Assembly (NCBI GenBank): GCA_947034885.2
Contig: OX344749.2
Span: 30,333,501-30,397,500, forward strand
DNA: 64,000 bases
Source of the DNA: Thuidium tamariscinum
Taxonomy: Eukaryota > Streptophyta > Bryopsida > Hypnales > Thuidiaceae
Direction of reading: 5' to 3'
A program made the translations under genes and the position numbers. Below the pieces are notes generated by a model. That model had not been told where the DNA came from and made no database searches. It worked only from the letters and a program-made list of their open reading frames with translations. Positions 1-9,993 of the stretch are shown here, in pieces; the stretch's first letter is position 1; the number at the start of each line of letters is the position of its first letter.

Positions 1-1143
1 GTGTGACCATGAGGCTCAATCTGTCTTAGGTGAACAATAATATTAGTTTTATTGTTAAAAAAATACTAAAATACTAAATAGAAGAGAAATTAAACAAAAT
101 TATTGAAATGAAATAAATAGTGAACACAACAAAGTTTGCCTAGGCAACCTTCCTTGGCTAGCTAGGGGTCCACCTAGGTCCTAGACAACCTCCCCCCTCG
201 ACCAAAAAACAAAAGTCCATCCAAGCTCCCCCCAACAAATGTTTGTCTATATCATTGTGTTGCAGTGGGAATAGGGTTATAGATAAGATTTGGAAATAGA
301 GATTCAAAACCCACCCTAGACACGACCCCCAAACAAGGGCTTTTTTCACTTTTTCTTGGAGAATCCAAAATTTACCCTGGTGGGCCCACCTTCAATGGTA
401 GGATTTACAGTCCTGCATTTTACTTCGTCTCAGTCTATAAAATTAAGAGAATATTGGAAATGTCTGTTCTCTTGCCACCGTCCTGTAAGTCACAATCACA
501 ATCAGGCGGGGTCTTGCTGTCTGGCTCTCCTCTCAAAATGATGCCTACCTGCCAATGCAGGCTTGAATCGGACGGAGATCAGTAAGGTAGAAGGGAAGTA
601 CGTATAATGGATGACTTAAGCATTTCAGCATATGTGAAATTGAGCTTACAGTGGAAATACCCAAAACTGTCAAAATAAGGAATTCAGCATAGTTGGAGGC
701 AACATTTTCTAAAAATGATATTTTTCTAGTATTAGCGAGTGAAAATCATGAATATTAAAAAAAAAAAAAAAATTTCGGATGCAGTATGTAATTTCTACAA
801 ATTTTCAAAGTGTTGGCTCCCTAGACCTGTGAAACCGTCCTATAGGTGCCCCAAAAACTGAACCCTGCGAAAATCAACACTCAGCCAACCAAATTTTCCC
901 ATGTGTCCTTCAATTGTGTTAGCAAATTACAGTCACACATGTGGAAAATACATTAAGGGAACTCTATTGACACATTTAGGTGAGTCTACTGTCCATTGCA
1001 AGGAATAGGCATAGGAATGGGTGTTTTGCCCTTAGTGTGTGCAAACATAAGGAAGAGGAATATTGCCAAAAAAAAAGATTTCTTTTCCTCAATAATGAAT
1101 ATTTTATTCAATATACATCCAGAATTTTCATTAGGACCCATTC
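1..1143. other. A/T-rich intergenic DNA, no gene seen
   Basis: Only short open frames occur and none has a recognisable domain or splice structure. A 15-base poly-A run lies near 758. A 30-base stretch at about 672-701, containing AATTCAGCATAGTTGG, recurs in the same orientation at about 62124-62153. It is therefore part of some dispersed repeat. Confidence 0.6.
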
Positions 1144-1603
1144 TAAGGTAGGTGCACCCAAAAGTGCCAGAAATTGGGCTATGGGTATTAGGAGTGTTGA
1201 ATAGTGGATGCTAAGAAGAAGAAAAGAAAGAGTAGTGTACGGAAAGAATAGAACCACAAAAAAATTTCAGTTCCCTATAAATTTCAGACTGTAGTAGGGA
1301 TACAAAGATTTGGCAATAGGATCCCTTGAAAGCATTGATAGGGTGTATTTAAAAGGACCTCTGACAATGAAGAATGCACACTCCGAAGTTGGCAAAAGCA
1401 ACCAACGGCAAGCCATTAAGGTCTCAAGGACATTGAATATGGTATGCTGCCCATACGACAACTGGCACGTGAGAGCCTTGTTAGAGCTCAAGTCTTCTTA
1501 TTCTATGATGTTGGGAGCAACTTTTACCATACGTTGGAACCATTTTAGTGCTATTTATAGGTGGCGCTTTCAGACACTAGGTGATAATGGGTGTACCCAC
1601 TAT
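1144..1603. mobile_element. TIR element, TAAGGTRGGTACACCC family, copy 1
   Basis: The left end reads TAAGGTAGGTGCACCCAAAA and the right end, reverse-complemented, reads close to TATAGTGGGTACACCCAT. The same ends, orientation and subterminal GTGGCGCTTT-type motif occur in a second copy at 27283-27559. No transposase frame is present, so this is a non-autonomous (MITE-like) element of about 460 bp. I could not identify a target-site duplication, so the superfamily is open. Confidence 0.6.
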
Positions 1604-1923
1604 AGTTTCATAGATTCATCTATTACGGTTAGCTTTGGTACTTCTCCCTAAGCAATAAAAGAAGAGAGATGATTGGATGAGAAGGTACAAACAAAGAATC
1701 TTTTTCAATAAATAATTCATCCAAGTGTTGTCTACAACAAATTAGTCTATGAAGCCATCATAGGGGGATTGTTTGAAATAGGTACTTCTACCTTCATTGA
1801 GAAGAGTGACTTATATTGATTGTAAGATATTGAAGTTGAAAGAGAGAGAAACTATGTGATACTTTATATTAAGTTACCTCCAAAATGAACAAACTGCGTT
1901 TTCTTGGCAACATTATAGCAATT

Positions 1924-2856
1924 TTAACCCCTAAAGTTCCTTGCCTATGTTTTCACCCAAAACCCTCCAAAACTGCCATTTCTTACCGACAAGTACCAAA
2001 TATGTGGAAAATATTATTTTTCAGACACATAGAACCATTGGATCTTGTATTCTTGTAGTATGCTTGTTTGAGAAAATGAAGAAAGAATTTCAGAAATTTC
2101 TAATGTGTGGAGTAGAAGATATGAGCATTCAAATTGACCAAAATCCCTTTTTTTGGTTGTCCAAAAAACCAAGCAACTACACTTTACAAGCTCACATTTG
2201 CATGAAAAAAAGCCCAAATTGTGTGCTTCTTTGGATTCATTCTCCAAGGCAAGTTGACTACATGCTTGAAAATTTTCAAATGATTTGGAATTGTACAACA
2301 TACACAAGAAAATAGTAAGTAAAAAGAAGTATAAAATGATTCAAAATACTAAATTATTAAGAATTTACTTGTGAAATTGAAACTTACCAATCCCAATGGT
2401 TCAAATTTTGTAATAAACAATCTATATTCAATATTTTAATTTTTTTCTTGAAATATTGGAAATTGAGTAAAATAAAGGACTTCAAAGTTTATTTTAGAAT
2501 AGAGAATCTATAACTACCTACAAACTAAAACTCCTCATAATTTTTGACTCATTAATTCAATTGAAATGATTCAAAGCTTTCCATATATATATATAACCAA
2601 TTAAAAAATATTATTTTCCAAAAAAGTGATTTTTTTAATCTACCTAAACTGCCCAAGTTTAGAATTAAACAACATATTATGCGATAACTTTTTAACCATA
2701 CAGTCAGAAGTTCCAAAAACTGTTGGGCTTCAAAGATACTCCTCGTCTACATCTTCTATTAAAGTTTGGTCCAAAAAAATAGAAACCTCTAGTCACACAT
2801 ACCTGCCTAAAAATTTTATGTTGCCAAAAAAGGCACTTTGGTCCTCTAGAGGTGAA
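1924..2856 (-). mobile_element. TTAA-flanked MITE-like element, ~0.93 kb copy
   Basis: It starts with TTAACCCCTAAAG. The following roughly 200 bases match the reverse complement of the right part of the element at 3735-4651, sharing for example AGATATGAGCATTCAAA. The right end (GTCCTCTAGAGGTGAA) is degraded, but the sequence before it matches the left end of the 28577 copy, sharing ATGTTGCCAAAAAA. Length is close to the two other long copies (about 917 and 900 bp). The open frames inside it are short and look non-coding. Confidence 0.65.
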
Positions 2857-3259
2857 GTAAGGTAGTTTGCTCTAAATGTGGTTGTATTCTAAATACAACC
2901 TTTATCTAGGAATAAGTGACATGTTGATTGAAGTATGTATGTATCACTGTCAATGATAAATTAGGTGAAGGTAGATAAGCCAATTAGTATGATCACGATT
3001 TGCACTCTCAATATCTAGGGGTATGTATTTTCCAAAGGTATGCAATTGTTTCACAAATCAAATCTTAGTGGAATTATAATTTTCTCATTAAAATTGTAAT
3101 TTATGTGAATTTTCAAAGTGGTTTGCTCCAAAATTACAATGTCACCCATAGATTAGAATCACAAACAAATGTCCTATACACAAGCTATAAACACATTCCT
3201 ATATACCCAATGGTACTTAAAGGTACTTATGAATAAAAGATTGATACATTATCCCATTT
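2857..3259. other. A/T-rich intergenic DNA, nothing recognised
   Basis: No open frame of note, no RNA gene and no clear terminal repeats were seen. Confidence 0.5.
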
Positions 3260-5140
3260 TGGCATGAATCCTTCATTGCCTAAGGTTTAAACATGTCAAA
3301 CAACATCCTTGCTTTTCAAGTGTTATAAGTCTAAATGTCACTAAGGTATGAAAATCTCAATTGTACAGTACAATCTTGTAGTGTGCATGCAAATCAAATT
3401 TGGAGTCATTTGGCCATATAGATTGCAAAAATATATTCTTTTAGTGTTGAAAAAAGATGTTGAAATTTCTTAGGAACACATTTGCAAGTCAAATTTGATT
3501 TCTAAACCTACTCAAATGAAAAAAATTCATACTAAGAAGTGATTCAAGATTAGCATACAAATACATTGATGAAAGAAAATATCATTCAATTGACTCATTG
3601 TCATTGCGTCTTAAGAATTGTTTTGAAATGCCAAAAAATAGTGAAAAAAGTTGCAAAAAAACATGTCTATGGTTAAACCTCTATCTACTAAAATGCTTCT
3701 CAGCCACTCATAATCCTTCAGTTGAAATGAGATTTTAACCCCTAAAAGCCCATTGTCCCCTTGGAGAACAGTTTGGAGTTTGGGTAGGTTCCGTAGACCT
3801 CAATTTTTAATGAATATTCTTGAAAATTTCTCATATGATAGAAAAACTAATGAGCTTTGTGGGAATATAATTTATATTTCAATTGGTGCCGAGGAGCAAA
3901 AGTTATACTACAAAAAATGCAGATTTTTATTGGGCGGGCAGAAAATAAATCCACAAAAAACTTGAAATTAAAATTTTAATTTCTTTTTATCTTATAGATT
4001 ATATTTTTGTCTACATGTGAATCTTTGATTCATTCCATTTGGATTAGTTATGTGAAAGTTATGAACAATCTTGGTTTAGGGGAGTTTTTGAGAAATTAAC
4101 TTATAGGATTCATTTCTGCATGCAATTTTCACATTTTTTCAAAAAAGAATTCTTGACAAGGTTAAATTTTCTTGCTAGAACAATCTCACCATTGTAATTA
4201 TTGTGTTTCAATTCCATCTTAGAGCTATTAACGATTTAATTTAACTTTCAATCTTGGACCTACCTCTACTTAATAATTTTTTAAGGAATGAAAATTAAGC
4301 ATTTTATTTTTGAAATTTTTCCTAGACTTTCAACTCAGTTCTTAAACACAATTTTTTTAAAATTCAAAGTCCATAGTGTAAAAAAATTCAACAAATGGCA
4401 ATCAAAGTCATCTAAAATTGCACGACAGTGTTTAAAAAAACTATGTTTTCCCACTTTGAATGCTCATATCTTCCAATCTATATGGTCAAACTTCATGAAA
4501 TTTTTACCACATGATTTCAAACAAACAAAGTAGAAGATCCTATGGTTATATTCTATAAAAACACTTTTTTTGTTCTTTTGGATGAACACAACAAAAATGA
4601 CAGTTTTGAGTGTTTTTTGACATAAAATGGCCTTGGGCCTTTAGGGGTTAACTATACGAACTAAAATAATATGTGCAATTTTTTTTAATAGAGACAAACA
4701 AATCATGAAAAAGAAATAATCCATTAAAATTAGTAGTAATTCAAAAATGTTTGGAGTTTGAACTTTGAATTGCTCCCAAGCATTCAAAACAACTTGGATT
4801 GACATGAAGATTATACCTCCATTAGAAGAATTTGAGGGAAACATAACACAATAAAATTTATTGAAAAAAACTTTGAATGAAAGAGATACAAACACCCAAA
4901 GTTGCAACCATCAAAATGCAATTAAGTGAATTCAAATTGAACTTGTGAACTTTGAATGACTTAAGAAAATCAATACATCTTGGTTCATCTAAATTTTGTA
5001 CCACAAACTAGAGTAGTATGCACAACTTTACCAACAAGTTTTATTGAATTTGAAAATTGAATGCAAAAGTTACAACACTTTGAATAGGATTGCTAGACTA
5101 TGTAAAGACACTTTTTGTCCCCTTAGGCAATGAGAGGATA
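3260..5140 (+). repeat. Dispersed ~1-kb repeat, copy A, split by a TTAA element
   Basis: The two flanks (about 3260-3734 and 4652-5140) together match copy C at about 12720-13690 and, in reverse, copy B at about 8010-8940. Shared landmarks are the segment around AAATTTGGAGTCATTTGG, the GAAATGCCAAAAAATAGT-like segment, and the tail with CAACTTGGATTGAC. In copies B and C the two halves are contiguous. Here they are separated by the TTAA element at 3735-4651. No coding potential is visible. Confidence 0.7.
3735..4651 (+). mobile_element. TTAA-flanked, CCCCTAAA-ended MITE-like element (reference copy)
   Basis: The element is bounded on both sides by TTAA. Its inward termini read CCCCTAAAAGCCCATTG on the left and, reverse-complemented, CCCCTAAAGGCCCAAGG on the right, giving an imperfect terminal inverted repeat of about 17-20 bp. 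It is A/T-rich and contains no frame resembling a transposase. It interrupts a dispersed repeat whose uninterrupted copies at about 13205 and about 8490 (reverse) read straight through the equivalent position, which carries TTAG. A TTAA target and CCC-starting termini are the known hallmarks of piggyBac elements. The assignment to that superfamily is inference. Confidence 0.7.
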
Positions 5141-5834
5141 ATGCACTTATTTGTCCAAACATGAATAGATTTAGATCTTTTAGAAGGAAAATTTGAATTT
5201 TTTCTTAAACAAAATTGGAGTCAAAAGTAGTGGATGGAATTGAATAGTGATAGGATTGGGCTAGTCTACCTCAAAGTATTCTGTTGTTGAAGTGACTATT
5301 TAAGAGTTGATTGCATTTGGGGGGAAGTTGAATTCCTTGAAGAGAAATGGAATTGGCATCTATCTTACTAGTTTTATATTATTTGGACCTTTATAGATTT
5401 ATTGACAAAATTTTGAAGTTGAAGCATAGGAAGCACTAGAAGCACTATTAGAGAAATTAATGCCCATTCCATCATAGATTTAGCATAGTTTTGTATATAA
5501 ACAAGGTTGGTTAGGACATCTTAATTTGAACACTTTTTAAAATAGTTATATTATTATGCCATGTAGAATGAATGTTGTCATGAATGTGCAATGTCAAATG
5601 TGAGTAAATGCTAGGTTATAAAAAGTTATTAATATTTGATAGTCTACTACATGGATTGCTACATAGATACAATCTACCACCTTAATTAATTAAATTACAA
5701 GTGATTTATTTATTATTAGTTTAAGTATCCAAAGTAGATTCTACTTTTCAATAGACATGGATTAAAAATTCAATACTTTATACATTGTACTTCAAGGAGG
5801 TCCACATGAGAATTTTCAATGCCACTTACTTTAG
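5141..5834. other. A/T-rich intergenic DNA, nothing recognised
   Basis: No supported gene, RNA gene or terminal-repeat structure was found. Confidence 0.5.
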
Positions 5835-5846
5835 TATTATAAGGAA

Positions 5847-6082
5847 CGATGCTAGTATGTGAGCATAGAAGTGTAAGCCTATGAGCCTTGAGCCTAAATA
5901 TAAGTAAGTATCCTACAGTCATTGAAGGCGTTTATACCATAAACACTTATATTATAGGTGTTTAGAATATGGATACACTATAACCATTGAAGTGTCTATA
6001 ATATAAACACATGTACTATAAGTGTATAGAATTCAAGATTCATAGGTTTACACTTGTTATGTTTACATACTAGCAATCATGG
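5847..6082. mobile_element. TGCTAGTATGTGAG-TIR MITE, copy 1 (MULE-like TSD)
   Basis: The left end (CGATGCTAGTATGTGAGCAT) and the reverse-complemented right end (GATTGCTAGTATGTAAACAT) form a terminal inverted repeat of roughly 35 bp. It is flanked by TATTATAAGGAA at 5835-5846 and TATTACAAGGAA at 6083-6094, a 12-bp direct repeat with one mismatch. The interior carries degenerate tandem copies of a TATAAACAC/TATAGGTGTT motif. A second copy lies at 15266-15501. A long target duplication of 9-12 bp is typical of Mutator-like elements, but there is no transposase. Confidence 0.7.
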
Positions 6083-6094
6083 TATTACAAGGAA

Positions 6095-6895
6095 TGAGAA
6101 GGCAAGCTCATTATACAAGTGGAGTAGTAGGAGATTGAATAAATCATATGGGATGTGGTTTTTAGATGAGTAGGAGCTAAACCGCTTGTAGTTAAGCCAA
6201 AAACTAGTAAATATTGTCTTAATAAAATTCCAGACCTCATTTTGGTATAGCAGAGAAGATGTTTGAAATTATCAAATAAAATTTTCTTTCCAACTTCTCT
6301 TTAAAATTGGTCCGTAACTTTTGATTGGAAGATCAAAATCTTAAATAGATTTTTGGAGATGAAAGTTGGCTTGATTTCCCACCTTTTTTTAGTTTGAAGT
6401 TTCTAAAAAATATTATTCTATTGTGCTTAAATGAGGTCTAAAATTCTATTTCAACCACAAAATTGTCTTAAATGACAACAATCATGTTCTTGTATCCTTA
6501 TCTTATCAAATTGTTGTCAAATTCTTAATTGATATTTGATACCCCACCACCACTACCACCACCACCATTTTCAAAACAACAACTATTCATAAATGACATG
6601 AAGAGAAACAAATGATTGTTAAGATAGATGCTTTGCCAAAAATCCAAGGAGTCCATTGAGTATTATACCAATGTAATCTTTAATCATTTACCATCAATGT
6701 CTTAGTTTGAGTTGTCTACAAAGAACTAAAGCTTTCTATATATACATGGGGTGGTAGGAGGTAGAACAACACATGTAGGATATGTAATTTAGAAGTTGTA
6801 GGAGCTCAATTACTCATATTTAAGTTTGAAATAAGAACTTTGTTTAAATTAAATTTTCAAATTTCATTTAGGCATAGTTGAATAACTTTTTGCAC
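6095..6895. other. A/T-rich intergenic DNA, nothing recognised
   Basis: It contains a short CCACCACTACCACCACCACC-like stretch near 6543. No gene is supported. Confidence 0.5.
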
Positions 6896-7084
6896 CACTA
6901 CAAGAGAAAGGGGTGTTTTAAGTAGTGTCCTAGACATCACGTCTTTTAAGTAATGTCTTTTAAGTAAGGTTTTAAGTAAAATTTTACTAGAAAGATTGTC
7001 TTTTTAGTAAAATTTTACTTAAAACCTTACTTAAAAGACGTGATGTCAAGGACACTACTTAAAACACCCCTTTCTCTTGTAGTG
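6896..7084. mobile_element. CACTA-type hairpin MITE, 189 bp
   Basis: The element begins CACTACAAGAGAAAGG and ends with the exact reverse complement, CCTTTCTCTTGTAGTG. The inverted repeat continues nearly perfectly for about 85 bp per arm (GGGGTGTTTTAAGTAGTG on both), so the whole element is a hairpin with a small loop near 6990. Flanking trinucleotides are CAC at 6893-6895 and CAC at 7085-7087, a 3-bp target duplication as expected for CACTA/EnSpm elements. CACTACAAGAAAA is the known terminus of that superfamily. Confidence 0.9.
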
Positions 7085-7087
7085 CAC

Positions 7088-8009
7088 AAAACTTTGAATT
7101 AAGATTAGTTGGAAAATGAAGTTTAGTTTCATATTCAAAGATTCTTTTGAGATTTTGAGCCTTCAATCAAAAATTATAAACAAGCCTCATAGAAGTGTTG
7201 GAAGGGAATCTTTTTCAAACCTTTTCAAACATCCTCTTTGAAATTGTTCATAACTTTTTATTGGAGGTTTGAGGTCTCCAAAAAGAATTTGGTCATGAAA
7301 TCCAACTTGTTTTTCCAACTAATTTTAGTTCAAAGATTTTTGCAAAAATATATTCTTCTATGCCTAAATGATGTTTGAAGTTTTAGTTTTAACACAATTC
7401 CTATTTCTAACTTATCTATGAGGAGTTGAGCTCCTTCAACCTCTAAATAATATATCTTGCATAGGTTGTTCTATCTCCAACTACCCCATGTGTATATATA
7501 GAACTTTTCTTCTCCATTCCTACCACAAAAAATAGATGGCTTATAGAGCAAAGCAAAATAATGGATAAATTTTATGTTATCTTTATCTTTTTTGTTCCAT
7601 ATTTGAAGGTTTAGCTTTAAAGAAAATTCATTTTTGTTATTCCGTCTTTTACAAAAAAGTGGGATACTTGTTACTACTAAATAGGAGTCGTGCAAGTATG
7701 GCAATTTGCCCATTGACAAAGAAGAGTATAAGAGAATAGAAGTCGACAAAAATACTATTAAAAGTGACAAAATAGTTGACAAAATTTTGTCAAATAATTG
7801 GCTAAATCAACATGTTCCCACTAATAAAGTAATTGATAGATTTCTATTGATTTATTGTCATATAGAACACATCAATCCTCATAGTGTTAGTAACAATCCT
7901 TTCTTTGGGACAACATTCTTGTACAACTTATAACAAATTATAAAATAATTTCTATATAATTCCAAAAATGCCTCATACATATTCATAGTTTGTAACATCT
8001 CTATTTCAA
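7088..8009. other. A/T-rich intergenic DNA, no gene supported
   Basis: Two overlapping short open frames at 7471-7933 on opposite strands have no recognisable domain or splice context. I treat them as chance frames. Confidence 0.5.
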
Positions 8010-8940
8010 CTAGCATTAATGTAATGGAAAAGTTATGCATACAAATCTAGTTTGCAAGGTAAAATTTTTAGATTAATCCAAAATATACATATGTTTTGGG
8101 AGCAAAATATACATATGTTTTGGGAGCTAATTGAAGCCAATCGAAGTTTATAGCTTCAATTTGAATTCACCAAATTGCACTTGATTGATGCAAATTTGGG
8201 GGGTTGTATCCCCTTCATCCAATGTTTGTTTCAATAAAATTTATTCTGTTATTTTCCTCTAGAAGTCTAGTTATTATGGTCAAATTTTCATAGCAATTGA
8301 AGTTGTTTTAAATGTTTGGGAGTAGTTCAAAGTTCAAAAACCAAACATTTTTGGATTGTAGTGCAATTCAAAGTTCAAAAACTAGACATTTTTGAATTAT
8401 AATGAACTTCGGTGGCTTATTTCTTCATACGGTGTCTATTTCTAATAATTCTTTTATGAAAAGTTGCACATTCTAGTCTAGTTTGTATGGCTAAAATTTC
8501 AAAGAAGTTATAAGTGACTAAGAAGCACTTTCATTGAAGGAAGTGCAATCATAGATGTACTTTTTGCACCCTTTTTTGCTACTATTTTTGACATTTCAAA
8601 GTCATTTTACAAACAATTAAGAGTATTTGAATGAATTTTTTTTATCACCAATGTGTTTGTATGTTGATTTCAAAGAGCTTTGTAGATTAATTTTTTATTT
8701 ATTTGAATAGGTTTAAATTAAAAATTTCACCTCCAAATGTGATTTTAGGAAAATTTCACCATCTTTTCCCGATTCTAAAACATTATAATCTTACAATCTA
8801 TGCAACCAAATGACTCCAAATTTGATCCATCTTGTGTGGTAAAGATTCTCATAACTCACTAACATTTAGACTTATAAGGTTTGGAAAGCAAGAACATGTT
8901 TGGACCTTAGTGATGAAGGGTTAAACTAGATCAATGCAAC
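8010..8940 (-). repeat. Dispersed ~1-kb repeat, copy B (inverted)
   Basis: Its reverse complement follows copy A (3260-5140 minus its insert) and copy C (12720-13690). Shared landmarks are TTATAAGTCTAAATGT, TTTGGAGTCATTTGG and GAAATTTTAGC followed by ACAAACTA. At the position where copy A carries the TTAA element this copy reads TTTTAGCCATACAAACTA, an uninterrupted site. A 24-base unit (core AATATACATATGTTTTGGG) is duplicated in tandem at about 8085-8132. Confidence 0.65.
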
Positions 8941-9993
8941 ATTGGCTTGGTCAACCAAGTGACATACTTCCACCAAATCAACCCTTAGATAGGACAACTA
9001 ACTCCAAAAATTAGGATCACTTCCATCCAAAATGTAACGAAAACAAGTTCTAATGACAAGGAAATCTGGATTTCAATCTGTACATCGTTTAGAAATTGGC
9101 CGTAGAAGCGCTTCAGGGTTAATCACCTATTCAGCTCATGAACCAGCTCATCTGCTACGATGGCACCAAGATATTCAACTCCAGTCAAGGCACCAGCACC
9201 GTTCAGGGTTGATCCATGAAACAAAGCTGTCAAAAACGGGTAGTGCGTCCAAATAAAACAGGCCAGACCTAATGAGGACTTCAGCGTAACACAACCGCTG
9301 AGAAATAAGAACTTAAAGATTACCAACTTAAATATCAAGACCACAGCCAAAATAGAAGCCAGTCAACAAGGGGGCACTAAACTACAACACTCATGATCCA
9401 GAACGCCCTAATCCGATCATAGTAACAACGAAAAACTGTAACCCCGAAATGAACCTCGATCAGAGGAAAACTATCAAAGCCTCAACAATCGAGATTCTCC
9501 ACACCAGTTAATGCTGTAAACACTCACTCTAAGTACTGACTGAAAGCTCAGCAATGGTCAAAACCAGCACGATTCAAGCCCCAGAATGACGCACTCCGAT
9601 CATGCCTCCGCAGTTTGCACCAGCGCCACAAGCAATGAGGGATGCGAAATATTGCTGGAAAGTTCTACAATGCCATCCCACAACAGTCGAAAGATGCACC
9701 TCCTACTCCAATGAGAGAAATGTGAGAACCACTACAGTCGAAAGATACACTAGTACTGCAGCTAGTCAATGTCATGCACGTTAAGCAAGACAAAATAATT
9801 CCCACATGACCAAATTTACACTTATTAGGGGATTCAGATACAAAAATTACCTCGCCATACCATTGGAAATGCCTTCTTGTGCGCAATAAAGGGCACACGA
9901 AAGCCCCTTGAAAGATCTCAAATGCAATTTTCTAAAGTTATAGCGCCACCACTTACTACAGGGAGGAAACGAGAAGTTTAACGAATCACCATT
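8941..9993. other. Downstream flank of the minus-strand MPP-alpha gene; weak coding-like minus frame
   Basis: This stretch is less A/T-rich than the surrounding intergenic DNA. A 75-codon frame at 9123-9350 (minus) ends in a plausible protein-like segment, GVEYLGAIVADELVHELNR, just before an AG/GTGATT that could be a splice donor. I do not recognise the family and found no partner exon, so no gene is called. The sequence right after the MPP-alpha stop (below 9994) is unrelated to the sequence after the stop of the plus-strand copy. Confidence 0.35.

Noticed and set aside
6541-6570. CCACCACTACCACCACC stretch as a possible simple coding repeat
   Set aside because: It is only a short trinucleotide-like run with no open frame around it.
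9123-9350. 75-codon minus frame as a separate gene
   Set aside because: The last 35 codons look protein-like, but I recognise no family and found no partner exon, so it is left as a note on that region.
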